A DNA stretch of 64,000 nucleotides from Paraburkholderia susongensis (lineage in GTDB: Bacteria; Pseudomonadota; Gammaproteobacteria; Burkholderiales; Burkholderiaceae), in assembly GCF_900177725.1 (NCBI RefSeq), contig NZ_FXAT01000016.1, positions 105,479 to 169,478 of the forward strand. The letters are read 5' to 3'. The translations under genes were made by a program, and so were the position numbers. Shown here piece by piece: positions 43,525 through 52,238 of the stretch (position 1 is the stretch's first letter; the number at the start of each line of letters is the position of its first letter). Below the pieces are notes generated by a model. That model did not search any database, was not told where the DNA came from, and was given only the letters and a program-made list of their open reading frames with translations.

Positions 43525-44457
43525 ATGATCGACCCTTTGGCGGAAGTGGTCATGCTGCTGCAACCGGGCGCCCGATTCTCGAAGCTGGTCTTCGGCGCGA
43601 GCCCGTGGCGGATCAGCCGCTCCGATGCCGGCCAGCCGTTCTATTGCGTCGTCCTCGAGGGCGGGTGCTGCATCGCGATCGATGGACACGCGCCGATCGA
43701 GCTCCTGTCGGGCGACTTCATCCTGATACCAGCGGCCTACGGCGTCGCGATGTCCAGCCTCGGCGCGCCGCCGGGCATCGAGTCGCGGGCGCCTGTTGCG
43801 CTGGGCAACGGTGAGTACAGAATCGGCGATGAAGACAACCCGATCGATGCGCGCGTGATGGCCGGACATTGCAGCTTCGGTTCGCCGGATGCCTCGCTGC
43901 TGGTCTCTTTGCTGCCGCAATTCGTGCACGTGCGCGGGGAACAGCGGCTGGCCACGCTCGTGCAACTCGTGCGTGAGGAGTCGCGCGAGCAGCGGCCCGC
44001 TCGCGAGATCGTGCTCTCGCGGCTGCTGGAAGTACTGCTCATCGAGGCACTGCGCTTCGCTGCGGGCACCAACGCGTCACCCGGACTGGTGCGCGGGCTT
44101 GCCGACGGCCGTCTTGCAGCCGCGATCCGCGGGATGCACGAACACCCGACGCGCGCGTGGACGGTTGCCGAACTCGCCAGGGAGGCCGCGCTTTCGCGTT
44201 CCACGTTTTTCGAGCGTTTTAGCCGCGCGGTCGGCGTCGCGCCGATGGAATACCTGCTCAACTGGCGAATGGCGATCGCGAAGGACCTGCTATCCCGAAA
44301 CGCTGGCCGTGTCGCCGAGATTGCGCAGCGCGTCGGATACAGTTCCGCCAGCACCTTCAGCGTCGCCTTCACACGGCACGTCGGGCGGCCGCCGACGCAG
44401 TATGCGCGCGAGTGCATTGTCCAGAACCCGAATGACTACGGCGACGTGCATGGCTGA
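43525..44457 (+). CDS. AraC-family regulator with cupin sensor domain
   Basis: A 310-residue regulator. The N-terminal 150 residues form a cupin-like sensor (FYCVVLEGGCCIAIDGHAPI, LLSGDFILIPAAYGV), and the C-terminus has two helix-turn-helix motifs, WTVAELAREAALSRSTFFER and VAEIAQRVGYSSASTFSVAF with HVGRPPTQYAR. Divergent from the SDR operon, which it probably controls in response to an aldehyde or ketone substrate. Confidence 0.92.
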   Translation: MIDPLAEVVMLLQPGARFSKLVFGASPWRISRSDAGQPFYCVVLEGGCCIAIDGHAPIELLSGDFILIPAAYGVAMSSLGAPPGIESRAPVALGNGEYRIGDEDNPIDARVMAGHCSFGSPDASLLVSLLPQFVHVRGEQRLATLVQLVREESREQRPAREIVLSRLLEVLLIEALRFAAGTNASPGLVRGLADGRLAAAIRGMHEHPTRAWTVAELAREAALSRSTFFERFSRAVGVAPMEYLLNWRMAIAKDLLSRNAGRVAEIAQRVGYSSASTFSVAFTRHVGRPPTQYARECIVQNPNDYGDVHG

Positions 44458-44540
44458 GCCTTCGCCGCCACGTCGCGAACTGGTGTCCAGCCAACGCCGC
44501 TGCGTTCCTGATCGCGGCCAGCCACACATGGGAACCGCGA

Positions 44541-45452
44541 TCACAGCGGCTCGCGAAACAGCTTCAGAAATGCCGACAGCACTGGAGAAACCTGCTTGCG
44601 AGACGGGTAATACAGAAAGAATCCGGGGAACGGCGGCGTCCAGTCCTCCAGCAGTCTGACGAGCCGGCCCGACGCCAGCAGGCTCGCCGCTTCATGCTCA
44701 AGCACGTAAGCTACGCCGAGCCCCTCTGCTGCGGCATCGAGCATCATGCCCGGATCGTTGAAGGTCAGCGGCCCTTCCAGACTGACTCTCAGTTCGCGGC
44801 CATCCCGTTCGAATTCCCATGCATACAGCGTGTGCGCAGTGACCATGCGGTAATTGATGCATCGGTGTTGCGACAGGTCCTCGGGAATGCCGGGCGCCGG
44901 ATACCGTTCCAGATACGCCGGGGATGCCACCACGGCCATCCGCAGATCCGGGCCGATGCGCCGCGCGACCATGTCCTTCTGCAGCTTTTCCCCTAACCGG
45001 ATGCCGGCGTCGAAGCCATCCGCGACGATGTCGCGCAAGCCGAAGTCGACGATCACTTCAACTGTCGCATCCGGGTACGCCGCGCAGAACCGCGGCAGCA
45101 CCGGCCGAACCGCTGCCTCATAGGCTTGCCGTGTCGCGGTGATGCGCAGTGTGCCGGACACGCTGTCGCGTTCCTGGCGCAGACCGCTCAACGTGTCGTC
45201 GATCGCTGCCAATGCGGGCTCGAGCGTCCGCAGCAGATGCTCGCCCGCCTCGGTGGGCGCCACGCTGCGGCTCGTACGCCGAAGCAGCACGATTCCGAGC
45301 CGCTCTTCGAGCCGCTTGATCGTGTAGCTGAGCATCGAGTTCGAAACGCCGAGATCGGCCGCCGCACGCGTGAAGCTGCGCGTGCGGGCAACAAGGGCGA
45401 AGGCGGAGAGATCGTCGAGACTTTTTCTTGCGATCGTTCGACTGGGTTGCAT
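44541..45452 (-). CDS. LysR-family transcriptional regulator
   Basis: A 303-residue LysR protein. Helix-turn-helix: AFALVARTRSFTRAAADLGV with SNSMLSYTIKRLEERLGIVL, residues 16-58; effector domain from TLRITATRQAYEAAVRPVLP. It lies 221 bp downstream of an aldo/keto reductase gene on the same strand, which may be its target. Confidence 0.92.
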   Translation of the reverse strand: MQPSRTIARKSLDDLSAFALVARTRSFTRAAADLGVSNSMLSYTIKRLEERLGIVLLRRTSRSVAPTEAGEHLLRTLEPALAAIDDTLSGLRQERDSVSGTLRITATRQAYEAAVRPVLPRFCAAYPDATVEVIVDFGLRDIVADGFDAGIRLGEKLQKDMVARRIGPDLRMAVVASPAYLERYPAPGIPEDLSQHRCINYRMVTAHTLYAWEFERDGRELRVSLEGPLTFNDPGMMLDAAAEGLGVAYVLEHEAASLLASGRLVRLLEDWTPPFPGFFLYYPSRKQVSPVLSAFLKLFREPL

Positions 45453-45673
45453 GGCGCATGCGAATTATTCTGGATGATCGAAAGAATAGTCGCCTCTGCC
45501 ATGAGATCAAGGCGCTGCGGCATGACGCGCGGCGACGGACCGGTTCGTCGTGCCCCGCGCGTAGGGCGATGAAGCGGAAACCGGCTCATCACGGGTTGTT
45601 CGAACGGCCTTGGCTGGGCGTTGGCGCAGGAGGCGCCAAAGGCGGGGTATCGCGTCTGATCCCGCAAGCACCA

Positions 45674-46660
45674 CTAGCGCTCAAGCAGAGACAGCATGGC
45701 TGGCAGGTAACGTGGGCCAGCGGGCTGGTGTTCCGCAAGGAACGCACTGATGCTATCCAGATCCGCCGGCGTCAGACGGACTGAAGCCGCGCCGAGGTTT
45801 TCTTCGAGGTATTTGCGCCGTTTGGTGCCGGGAATCGGCACCAGATCATCACCTTGCTGCAGCAGCCACGCGAGCGCAATCTGGCCGGGTGTCGCAGACT
45901 TCCCGTTCGCAAGTGCTTTGACGAAATCCGCGAGCTTGACGTTGGCGTCGAAGTTGCTGCCCTGTATGCGCGGATCATTGGCTGCTCGCCAATCGTCGGC
46001 GGGAAGCTCCTCCGCCCGCTTGCTCATGCCGGTCAGGAAACCCCGGCCGAGCGGGCTGTAGGGAACAAAGCCGATGCCAAGTTCACGCAGGGCCGGCAAG
46101 ACCTTGTCTTCGACGCCGCGCTCAAAGAGCGAATACTCGCTCTGCACGGCTGAAACGGGTTGCACGGCGTGTGCGCGCCGGATGGTGTCGACACTGGCTT
46201 CGGACAAGCCGAAATAGCGAACCTTGCCCGCGGCGATGGCGTCCTTGACCGCGCCCGCAACGTCCTCGATCGGCACGGCGGGATCCACGCGATGCTGATA
46301 GAGCAGATCGATGTGATCGGTCTGCAACCGGACCAGCGACGCGTCGATCACCTCCTTGATATGTTCGGGGCGGCTGTCGAGACCGCGCACCCCGTTCTCG
46401 AACCTGAAGCCGAATTTGGTCGCGATCGTGACTTCATGACGACGCCCTTTCAGCGCGCGTCCGAGCAGTTCTTCGTTGGCGAAAGGGCCATAGACCTCTG
46501 CCGTATCGAGGAATGTGCAACCCAGTTCGATCGCCCGATGGATCGTGGCGATCGACTCCGCGTCATCGGGTGTGCCGTATGCATAGGACATCCCCATGCA
46601 CCCCAGCCCAATCTCCGAAACGACGAGTCCTTCACGTCCAAGCTTGCGCGTGTTCAGCAT
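45674..46660 (-). CDS. Aldo/keto reductase
   Basis: A 328-residue NADPH-dependent reductase. The catalytic tetrad is visible: Asp and Tyr in FLDTAEVYGPFANEE, Lys in TIATKFGFRF, and His in LLYQHRVDP. IPGTKRRKYLEENLGA near the C-terminus is the NADPH-phosphate-binding motif. It resembles YghZ/AKR13-type enzymes that reduce small aldehydes. GGAGGGC precedes the start. Monocistronic, with a LysR gene downstream. Confidence 0.94.
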   Translation of the reverse strand: MLNTRKLGREGLVVSEIGLGCMGMSYAYGTPDDAESIATIHRAIELGCTFLDTAEVYGPFANEELLGRALKGRRHEVTIATKFGFRFENGVRGLDSRPEHIKEVIDASLVRLQTDHIDLLYQHRVDPAVPIEDVAGAVKDAIAAGKVRYFGLSEASVDTIRRAHAVQPVSAVQSEYSLFERGVEDKVLPALRELGIGFVPYSPLGRGFLTGMSKRAEELPADDWRAANDPRIQGSNFDANVKLADFVKALANGKSATPGQIALAWLLQQGDDLVPIPGTKRRKYLEENLGAASVRLTPADLDSISAFLAEHQPAGPRYLPAMLSLLER

Positions 46661-46879
46661 ATGCCCTCCTTGATGGCCGTCTGTCTACAATGGCACGCGC
46701 GTCAAAGAGGTGTTAGACCAATACTCTTGATCTTTTGCACAATTCTTTGGTGCGAGTGCGGTGTGAATGGATTCGCCGACATCTCCATCGCGAGGAATGC
46801 GTGCGCCTGCGGGGACGAAGCCGGCGGAGGGGCCGTGGAGTCGTTGCCGGATGCTGGCGGGTGTCGCGAGGGCGGCGCG

Positions 46880-48373
46880 CTACGCACGTGCAAGCCGCGG
46901 CAGCGCAAAGAGCCGATCATGCACGATCGATGCCGCCCCGATCGCCGCGCCGTCGGCGCCGAAGCGCGTCACGGTGATGGGGGGCGGCTCGAAGCCATGC
47001 AACAGATGAGCCGAGAGCAGGTTTTCGACTTTGGCTTCGACGTGCGGGAACAGCACGCTCAACGGGCCGCCCAGCACGATCCTGTCCGGATCGAGCAAAT
47101 AGATCAGATTGAGCATGCCGGTCGCCAGCACTTTCGCCCATGCGTCGAAAGCCTGTTCGAGTTCCTTCGTCGCCGCGCGGCGTCCCTCTTTGGCGAGCCA
47201 CTGCAGTCCGTCGGCATAGGAGCGGTTGCGCGGGAGAAACGCACGGAAACGCTCGTATCCCGCGAGCAGTTCGAAAGTTTGGGTGCCGACGGCATCCGGT
47301 CCGCAGCCCATCACCATATGTCCGAGTTCTCCCGCGTAACCATGCGCGCCTTCGATGATGCGGCCGCTCTGCACGATCGCGCCGCCTAGCCCTTCGGCAA
47401 GCAGCATCAGCAGCATGTTCTGCGCTTCGCGTTCGTCGGCCATCGCGCATTCCGCGTTGGCGAATGCGACCGCGTCGTTGCAGATTGAAATCGGCCACGG
47501 CAGATCGTCGCGCAACGACAGACGCTGCTTCAACGGAACGTCGCGCCAGCCGAGGAACGGCGCGACAACCACGCGACCGCTACGGTCGACGAGGCCGGGA
47601 ATGGAAACGCATACGCCCTGTAGCCGGGTCGGGTCGATCCCCGCTGCGGCAACGATGCGACCGGGGAGCCGGCCGATCTGGTCAATCGCGGAATCGGGCG
47701 TCTTCGAAGCGGGTTCGACCGGTTCGACGATTCTGTACACGATGCGCATATTCAGGTCGACCAGAACCGCGGTGAGCGAGATGCTCGATACGTCGATTCC
47801 GATTGCGTACGCGCCTTGCGGATCGAGACGGATGCCCGCTCCGGGCCGACCAGGACGACCGTCGTCGAGCCGGGCAGCGGACTCGACGACGAGACCCGAA
47901 TCGATCAGCTCCTTGACGGCATGCCCGATCGTCGCGCGCGTCAGATTGAGTTCCCGCGCGAGGTCGGCGCGGCTGAACGTCGCTCCGCGACGCAGCATCC
48001 TGAGGCACCTGACGGTATTGATGTGACGAAGCAGGACCGAGGTAGCTGCCGCGCCTTCGCCAATCTGGAGAGCGGATGGCGGTAATTCGTCGGCGCTCCG
48101 TGCTCGTTCGCTGCGCTCCGCTGGCATCGGGATGCGCTCGTTGCTGTCCGGGAGATGCTCGCGGCGCGTTTTGCGGAAACGATACAGATAGCTTTTCAGG
48201 GTGGCTACCGTGATTGGCAGTCCGTTTGCATTCAAGGCTTCGACTATGTCGAAGAGACGCGCGCCGTCCACAAGGCGTTGTTCTATCTCAGGCATCACGA
48301 GGCGCAGCCGCGCGGCTTTCGTACGGGCCTGAACGCCGGAAATCGCCTCGCGAAGCGAATCTTGCCATTCCAT
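46880..48373 (-). CDS. ROK-family transcriptional repressor with an extra N-terminal helix-turn-helix
   Basis: A 497-residue regulator. The ROK part is standard in order: winged helix (FSRADLARELNLTRATIGHA near residue 130), then a sugar-kinase-like domain (AYAIGIDVSSISLTAVLVDL, EGLGGAIVQSGRIIEGAHGY, AGELGHMVMG). The zinc motif CxCGxxGC is missing; the position reads GCGPDAVGTQTFE. The first 75 residues (PEIEQRLVDGARLFDIVEAL, PITVATLKSYLYRFRK) look like a second DNA-binding helix-turn-helix of a type found in small plasmid proteins. AAGGGA precedes the chosen ATG; another ATG lies 24 bases up. Divergent from the carbohydrate operon it probably controls. Confidence 0.88.
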   Translation of the reverse strand: MEWQDSLREAISGVQARTKAARLRLVMPEIEQRLVDGARLFDIVEALNANGLPITVATLKSYLYRFRKTRREHLPDSNERIPMPAERSERARSADELPPSALQIGEGAAATSVLLRHINTVRCLRMLRRGATFSRADLARELNLTRATIGHAVKELIDSGLVVESAARLDDGRPGRPGAGIRLDPQGAYAIGIDVSSISLTAVLVDLNMRIVYRIVEPVEPASKTPDSAIDQIGRLPGRIVAAAGIDPTRLQGVCVSIPGLVDRSGRVVVAPFLGWRDVPLKQRLSLRDDLPWPISICNDAVAFANAECAMADEREAQNMLLMLLAEGLGGAIVQSGRIIEGAHGYAGELGHMVMGCGPDAVGTQTFELLAGYERFRAFLPRNRSYADGLQWLAKEGRRAATKELEQAFDAWAKVLATGMLNLIYLLDPDRIVLGGPLSVLFPHVEAKVENLLSAHLLHGFEPPPITVTRFGADGAAIGAASIVHDRLFALPRLARA

Positions 48374-48391
48374 ATCGTGTCCCTTCAAATG

Positions 48392-48419
48392 ATGCATTCG
48401 ATATGCATCCTATATGCAT
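48392..48419. promoter_or_regulatory. Three ATGCAT hexamers at exact 11-bp spacing (putative operator array)
   Basis: ATGCAT begins at 48392, 48403 and 48414, so the three palindromic hexamers lie on one face of the helix. They sit 19 bases above the ROK repressor start, in the divergent control region shared with the operon starting at 48561. A separate inverted repeat, TGTTT-AGACTGC-AAACA, lies at about 48469-48485 and is the shape of a NagC/Mlc-like site. Confidence 0.55.
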
Positions 48420-48560
48420 TCATTGCACGTAAATGACGTGTAATCACGCATTGATTGTCCTATTTGTTTGTTTAGACTGCAAACATATCTACGGCGGACC
48501 AGCGATGCACGCGGTCCGGGTCGTGTCCGCCGTGTTGTTTCGAAACGAATGGAGAGCTTC

Positions 48561-49634
48561 GTGAGCAAGGATGATCGGCAATTGAGGGTGGGGGTACTCG
48601 GATGCGGGCCAATTTCCCAGTTTGCGCACTTCGAGTCAGTCCAGAAAGCGGGCAACGCGGTGCTGCACGCGGTGTGCGACGTCGACGAAGGCCTGGCGCG
48701 CCATTTCGGTGAGTTCTACGAGGCGGAGCGCATTTATCAGGACTACGACACGATGCTTGCGGATCCCGCGATCGAAGCCGTCGTGATCGCGACTTCCGAT
48801 GCCTTTCACGTGCCTGCCGCGATGAAAGCGATCGCGGCGGGCAAGCACGTGCTCTGCGAGAAGCCGATCGGCGTGTCGGTAGATGAAGTCGAAGCGCTTG
48901 CCGAGGCCGTGAAGCGAAGCGGCAAGGTGCTTCAGGTCGGGCACATGCTGCGCTTCGATCCGGGCATCGAGTCGGCCAAGGCATTCGTGCAAGACGAAAT
49001 GGGCGACATGCTCGCGCTCAAAGCCTGGTACTGCGATTCGACTCATCGTTACACGAATACGGATGCGATTCAGCCGCTCGCGCGGCGGGGTACGCGGGTG
49101 CTTCGTCCGGCTGGCGATCCGAAGGCGGACAGGCAGCGGTATTTCATGCTGGCGCATGGCAGTCATCTGGTCGATCTCGCACGATACCTGGCGGGTCCGA
49201 TCCGCTCTGTCGACGCACGGCTGCGCGAGCGGTTCGGTGCCTATTGCTGGTTCGTCGATGTCGATTTCGAAAGCGGCGCGCTCGGACATCTCGATCTGAC
49301 CATTCCGGTCCGCATGGACTGGCACGAAGGATTCCAGATCTACGGTGAAAACGGCAGCGTGGCCGCGAAGATCTACAACCCCTGGTACTACCGGTCGAGC
49401 GATGTCGAAGTTTTCCACGAAAGCAACGCGACGACGACGCGCGTGCTCGGCGCGGATGGACACTTCTATCGCCGTCAGCTCGAGGGCTTCGCCGATGCCG
49501 CGCTGAACGGCACGCCGACACGCGGCGCCGGCATCGACGACGGCGTTGCGTCCATGCGCGCGATGGTTGCGATCGCGCAATCGGTTCGCACGGGCAAGCC
49601 CGTTGCATTGGCGGACGCGGGAGGCGCACTGTGA
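48561..49634 (+). CDS. Gfo/Idh/MocA-family NAD(P)-dependent oxidoreductase
   Basis: A 357-residue sugar or inositol dehydrogenase-like enzyme. Seen: N-terminal Rossmann motif VGVLGCGPISQFAHFE, the family signature HVLCEKPIGVSVDE near residue 95, and HGSHLVDLARYLAGP near 197 carrying the catalytic His. An ATG lies 12 bases upstream, but GGAG stands six bases before this GTG. First gene of a tightly packed operon: the next gene begins in its stop codon. Probably oxidises a sugar or cyclitol, feeding the isomerase that follows. Confidence 0.9.
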   Translation: MSKDDRQLRVGVLGCGPISQFAHFESVQKAGNAVLHAVCDVDEGLARHFGEFYEAERIYQDYDTMLADPAIEAVVIATSDAFHVPAAMKAIAAGKHVLCEKPIGVSVDEVEALAEAVKRSGKVLQVGHMLRFDPGIESAKAFVQDEMGDMLALKAWYCDSTHRYTNTDAIQPLARRGTRVLRPAGDPKADRQRYFMLAHGSHLVDLARYLAGPIRSVDARLRERFGAYCWFVDVDFESGALGHLDLTIPVRMDWHEGFQIYGENGSVAAKIYNPWYYRSSDVEVFHESNATTTRVLGADGHFYRRQLEGFADAALNGTPTRGAGIDDGVASMRAMVAIAQSVRTGKPVALADAGGAL

Positions 49635-50467
49635 TGACGCCAGGCGTATTTGCGCGCACCTATGCGGCAAGGTTCCCGGGCGAACTGTTCGCCCGGATCC
49701 GGGGGGATGGTTTCTCGTCGGTTCAATTCAATCTGTCTTGTGCCAGACTCGCTTCCCTTCCGGCAGAGCTGCCCGACGGCGTGGCGGCCGCGGTCGCGGA
49801 GGGCGCGCGCCGTGAGGGCGTGGTACTGAGCGCGCTTTCCGGCACGTACAACATGGCGCATCCGGATGCGACGCGGCGCGCCCGCGACCGGCGCGCATTG
49901 GCCAACGTGATCCGCGCCGCACGCGACATGGGCGTTTCCCTGGTCACGTTATGCACCGGTTCGCGCGATCCGGAGGACATGTGGCGCGCACATCCCGATA
50001 ACGCATCCGGGCAAGCATGGGCGACGCTGCGCGACGAGCTGGAACACGCACTTGGGCTTGCAGATACGTACGGTGTCGCGCTGGGAATCGAACCTGAGCC
50101 CGCTAACGTGGTCGCGAATGCGGTCCTCGCGCGAAGGATCCTCGACGAAATGGATTCGCCGCGTCTCGGCATCGTTCTCGATGCGGCGAACCTGCTGCCA
50201 CGGGACGTGCTGCCGCGTCAGCATGAGATCGTGGCTCAGGCGGCGGATCTGCTGGGCGGCAATCTGCTGCTCGTGCATGCGAAAGACATCGATGCGAGTG
50301 GCAACGTCGTTCCGGCTGGGAAGGGTGCGGTCGACCTGCCTGCGTTCGTCGCACGTGTGAGCGCCGCCGGGTATGACGGCCCGCTGATCGCGCACAACTT
50401 CGCCGAATCGGCCGCTCCCGAGGTAGCCGCTTACCTGGCCTCGCTCATCGGGAGCCGGACATCGTGA
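49634..50467 (+). CDS. Sugar phosphate isomerase/epimerase (xylose-isomerase-like TIM barrel)
   Basis: A 277-residue AP-endonuclease-2/xylose-isomerase-like protein. Seen: barrel strands ending in GFSSVQFNLS, VSLVTLCTGSRDPEDMW, VALGIEPEPANVV (metal-binding Glu), PRLGIVLDAANLLP (Asp) and LLLVHAKDIDASGNVV (His). These ligands match the divalent-metal site of the family. ATG overlaps the preceding TGA (TGATG); a GTG three bases earlier is possible. Gfo/Idh plus isomerase pairs are typical of inositol or rare-sugar pathways. Confidence 0.9.
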   Translation: MTPGVFARTYAARFPGELFARIRGDGFSSVQFNLSCARLASLPAELPDGVAAAVAEGARREGVVLSALSGTYNMAHPDATRRARDRRALANVIRAARDMGVSLVTLCTGSRDPEDMWRAHPDNASGQAWATLRDELEHALGLADTYGVALGIEPEPANVVANAVLARRILDEMDSPRLGIVLDAANLLPRDVLPRQHEIVAQAADLLGGNLLLVHAKDIDASGNVVPAGKGAVDLPAFVARVSAAGYDGPLIAHNFAESAAPEVAAYLASLIGSRTS

Positions 50468-51282
50468 AGCGCGAGTTTTTCGAAACGGACGACGGTTGCC
50501 GGCTCGCCTATGTCGACGCAGGGCGTGGCGTGCCGTTTCTTTGGCAGCACGGCCTCGGCGCGGATCAGAGCCAGCCCGCCGAAGTGTTGCCGCCGCTCGA
50601 AGGCATCCGCCGCATCACGCTCGAATGCCGCGGCCATGGGGAGTCGGCGCTCGGTAACGTCGACGCGATTTCCATCGCGCAGTTCGCCGACGATGCGATC
50701 GCGCTGCTCGATCACCTAGGCATCGAGCGCGCTGTTCTAGGCGGGATTTCGCTTGGCGCGGCGGTCGCATTGCGGCTTGCCGTGACACGACGCGAGCGCG
50801 CGGCGGCGCTGATTCTCGCCCGGCCGGCATGGACGGATGAGCCGGCACCTGCGCGCCTGCGAATCTATCGCGACGTAGCGGGTTTGCTCGAAGCGCATGG
50901 TGCGAGCGAAGGACGGCGGCATCTCGAAGCGTCGAGCCGGTTTCGCGAGATCGAGCGGATCTCTCCGGACAACGCGGCGTCGATGCGCGGCTTCTTCGAG
51001 CGGCCCGATCCGGCCTCGACGATCGCGCTGCTCGACAGGATCCCTGCCCAGGGACCGGGCGTTTCGCGCGACGACATAGGCGGGCTCGCATTGCCGACGC
51101 TGGTCGTTGCGAACGATCACGACTACGTGCATCCGCTCGAGACGGCCGTTGCGCTGGCCGGGTGGATTCCAGGCGCCGAGCTTCGCCGGATCACGTCGAA
51201 AACGGTCAGCCGCCGGCAATATGTGGATGAGTTCGGGCAGACGCTGAGCGACTTCCTGACGCCGATGAGGGAGCACGCATGA
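50464..51282 (+). CDS. Alpha/beta hydrolase
   Basis: A 272-residue hydrolase. Seen: oxyanion region LWQHGLGADQSQP near residue 22, nucleophile elbow GGISLGAAVA near 94, and a likely acid in LVVANDHDYVHP near 218. The catalytic His expected near the C-terminus is not obvious: after ELRRITSKTVSRRQYVDEF no GH motif is seen, so it may be degenerate. Starts with GTG inside the stop of the isomerase gene (GTGA). In this operon it could hydrolyse a sugar lactone made by the Gfo/Idh enzyme, an inference from context. Confidence 0.85.
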   Translation: MKREFFETDDGCRLAYVDAGRGVPFLWQHGLGADQSQPAEVLPPLEGIRRITLECRGHGESALGNVDAISIAQFADDAIALLDHLGIERAVLGGISLGAAVALRLAVTRRERAAALILARPAWTDEPAPARLRIYRDVAGLLEAHGASEGRRHLEASSRFREIERISPDNAASMRGFFERPDPASTIALLDRIPAQGPGVSRDDIGGLALPTLVVANDHDYVHPLETAVALAGWIPGAELRRITSKTVSRRQYVDEFGQTLSDFLTPMREHA

Positions 51283-52229
51283 CGATTTTTCCGGTTGCTC
51301 GCCCGTCGGCAGTCGAAGAAGGCGGCCCGATCCTGGTGATCGACATCGGCGGCACCCACATCAAGTTCGGTTACGTACGGGACGGACGGCCGCTCGCGTA
51401 CAGGAAACACGTACCGACCGACGCGTTGCGCTCGGGCGATGCGATCGATGCGCTGTCGCGGATCGTGACGGAGGTTGCCGCCGAGGCCGGATTGAAACCG
51501 GCCTCGGTCGTGGCCGCCGTTCCGGGATTCATCGATACGGATCACGATCGCGTCCTGCACGCGGAAAACGTCGCCGGTCTCAACGGCAGGCGGCTTGGAA
51601 AGGAACTCGGCAGCCGGCTGGGCTGCCGGGTCTTGCTGGAGCGCGACGCCGTGCTCGCACTGATGGGCGAAACACGTGCGGGCGCCGCGCAGCATGCGGA
51701 TCATGTGCTCGGCATTTTCTTCGGCACGGGCATTGGCGCGGCGTTCATGGACGGGGGCAAGCCGTTTCGTGGCGCGGGCTGGGCGCTTGAAATCGGGCTG
51801 ATGCCGTTCGTTGCCGATGGGGCGCTTGAGGCCGGCTCACAACCGGACTGTCTGGAAACCCATGCATCGGGCCGGGCGCTGAAGCAGATTGCCGGGCGCT
51901 TCGACGTGCCGATCGAACGCGTATTCAGCGTGCCCGAAGCCGATCCAGCCTTGCACGAAGCGCTCGTGCATTTCGTTCGCCATCAGGCGCTGGCGGTCGG
52001 GATGGCGGCGGCCATGATTTCGCCGGCCACGATCCTGATCGGCGGTGGCGTAGTGGAGATGGCCGGTTATCCGCGCGCAATGCTGCATGCGCTGATCGCC
52101 AGCTACGTACCGGCTGCCCGGACAGGGCGGCCACTCGATCTGCGCTGGTGCCAGTATGGATGGGACGCGGTGCTGTACGGCGCGTCGTCCATCGTTTCGG
52201 AAAACCAGAAGCAGACAATCGAACGATAG
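51279..52229 (+). CDS. ROK-family sugar kinase
   Basis: A 316-residue kinase of the ROK family (AlsK/glucokinase-like). Seen: ATP phosphate loop VIDIGGTHIKFGYVRDG near residue 20, catalytic Asp in LLERDAVLALMGETRAG near 123, and FFGTGIGAAFMDGGKPF near 150. The usual zinc site is gone: GWALEIGLMPF has Leu where the His should be, and QPDCLETHASG replaces CxCGxxGC. Four-base overlap with the hydrolase gene. Probably phosphorylates the sugar product of this pathway. The binding-protein gene follows nine bases later. Confidence 0.9.
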   Translation: MTIFPVARPSAVEEGGPILVIDIGGTHIKFGYVRDGRPLAYRKHVPTDALRSGDAIDALSRIVTEVAAEAGLKPASVVAAVPGFIDTDHDRVLHAENVAGLNGRRLGKELGSRLGCRVLLERDAVLALMGETRAGAAQHADHVLGIFFGTGIGAAFMDGGKPFRGAGWALEIGLMPFVADGALEAGSQPDCLETHASGRALKQIAGRFDVPIERVFSVPEADPALHEALVHFVRHQALAVGMAAAMISPATILIGGGVVEMAGYPRAMLHALIASYVPAARTGRPLDLRWCQYGWDAVLYGASSIVSENQKQTIER

Positions 52230-52238
52230 GAGACGAAG

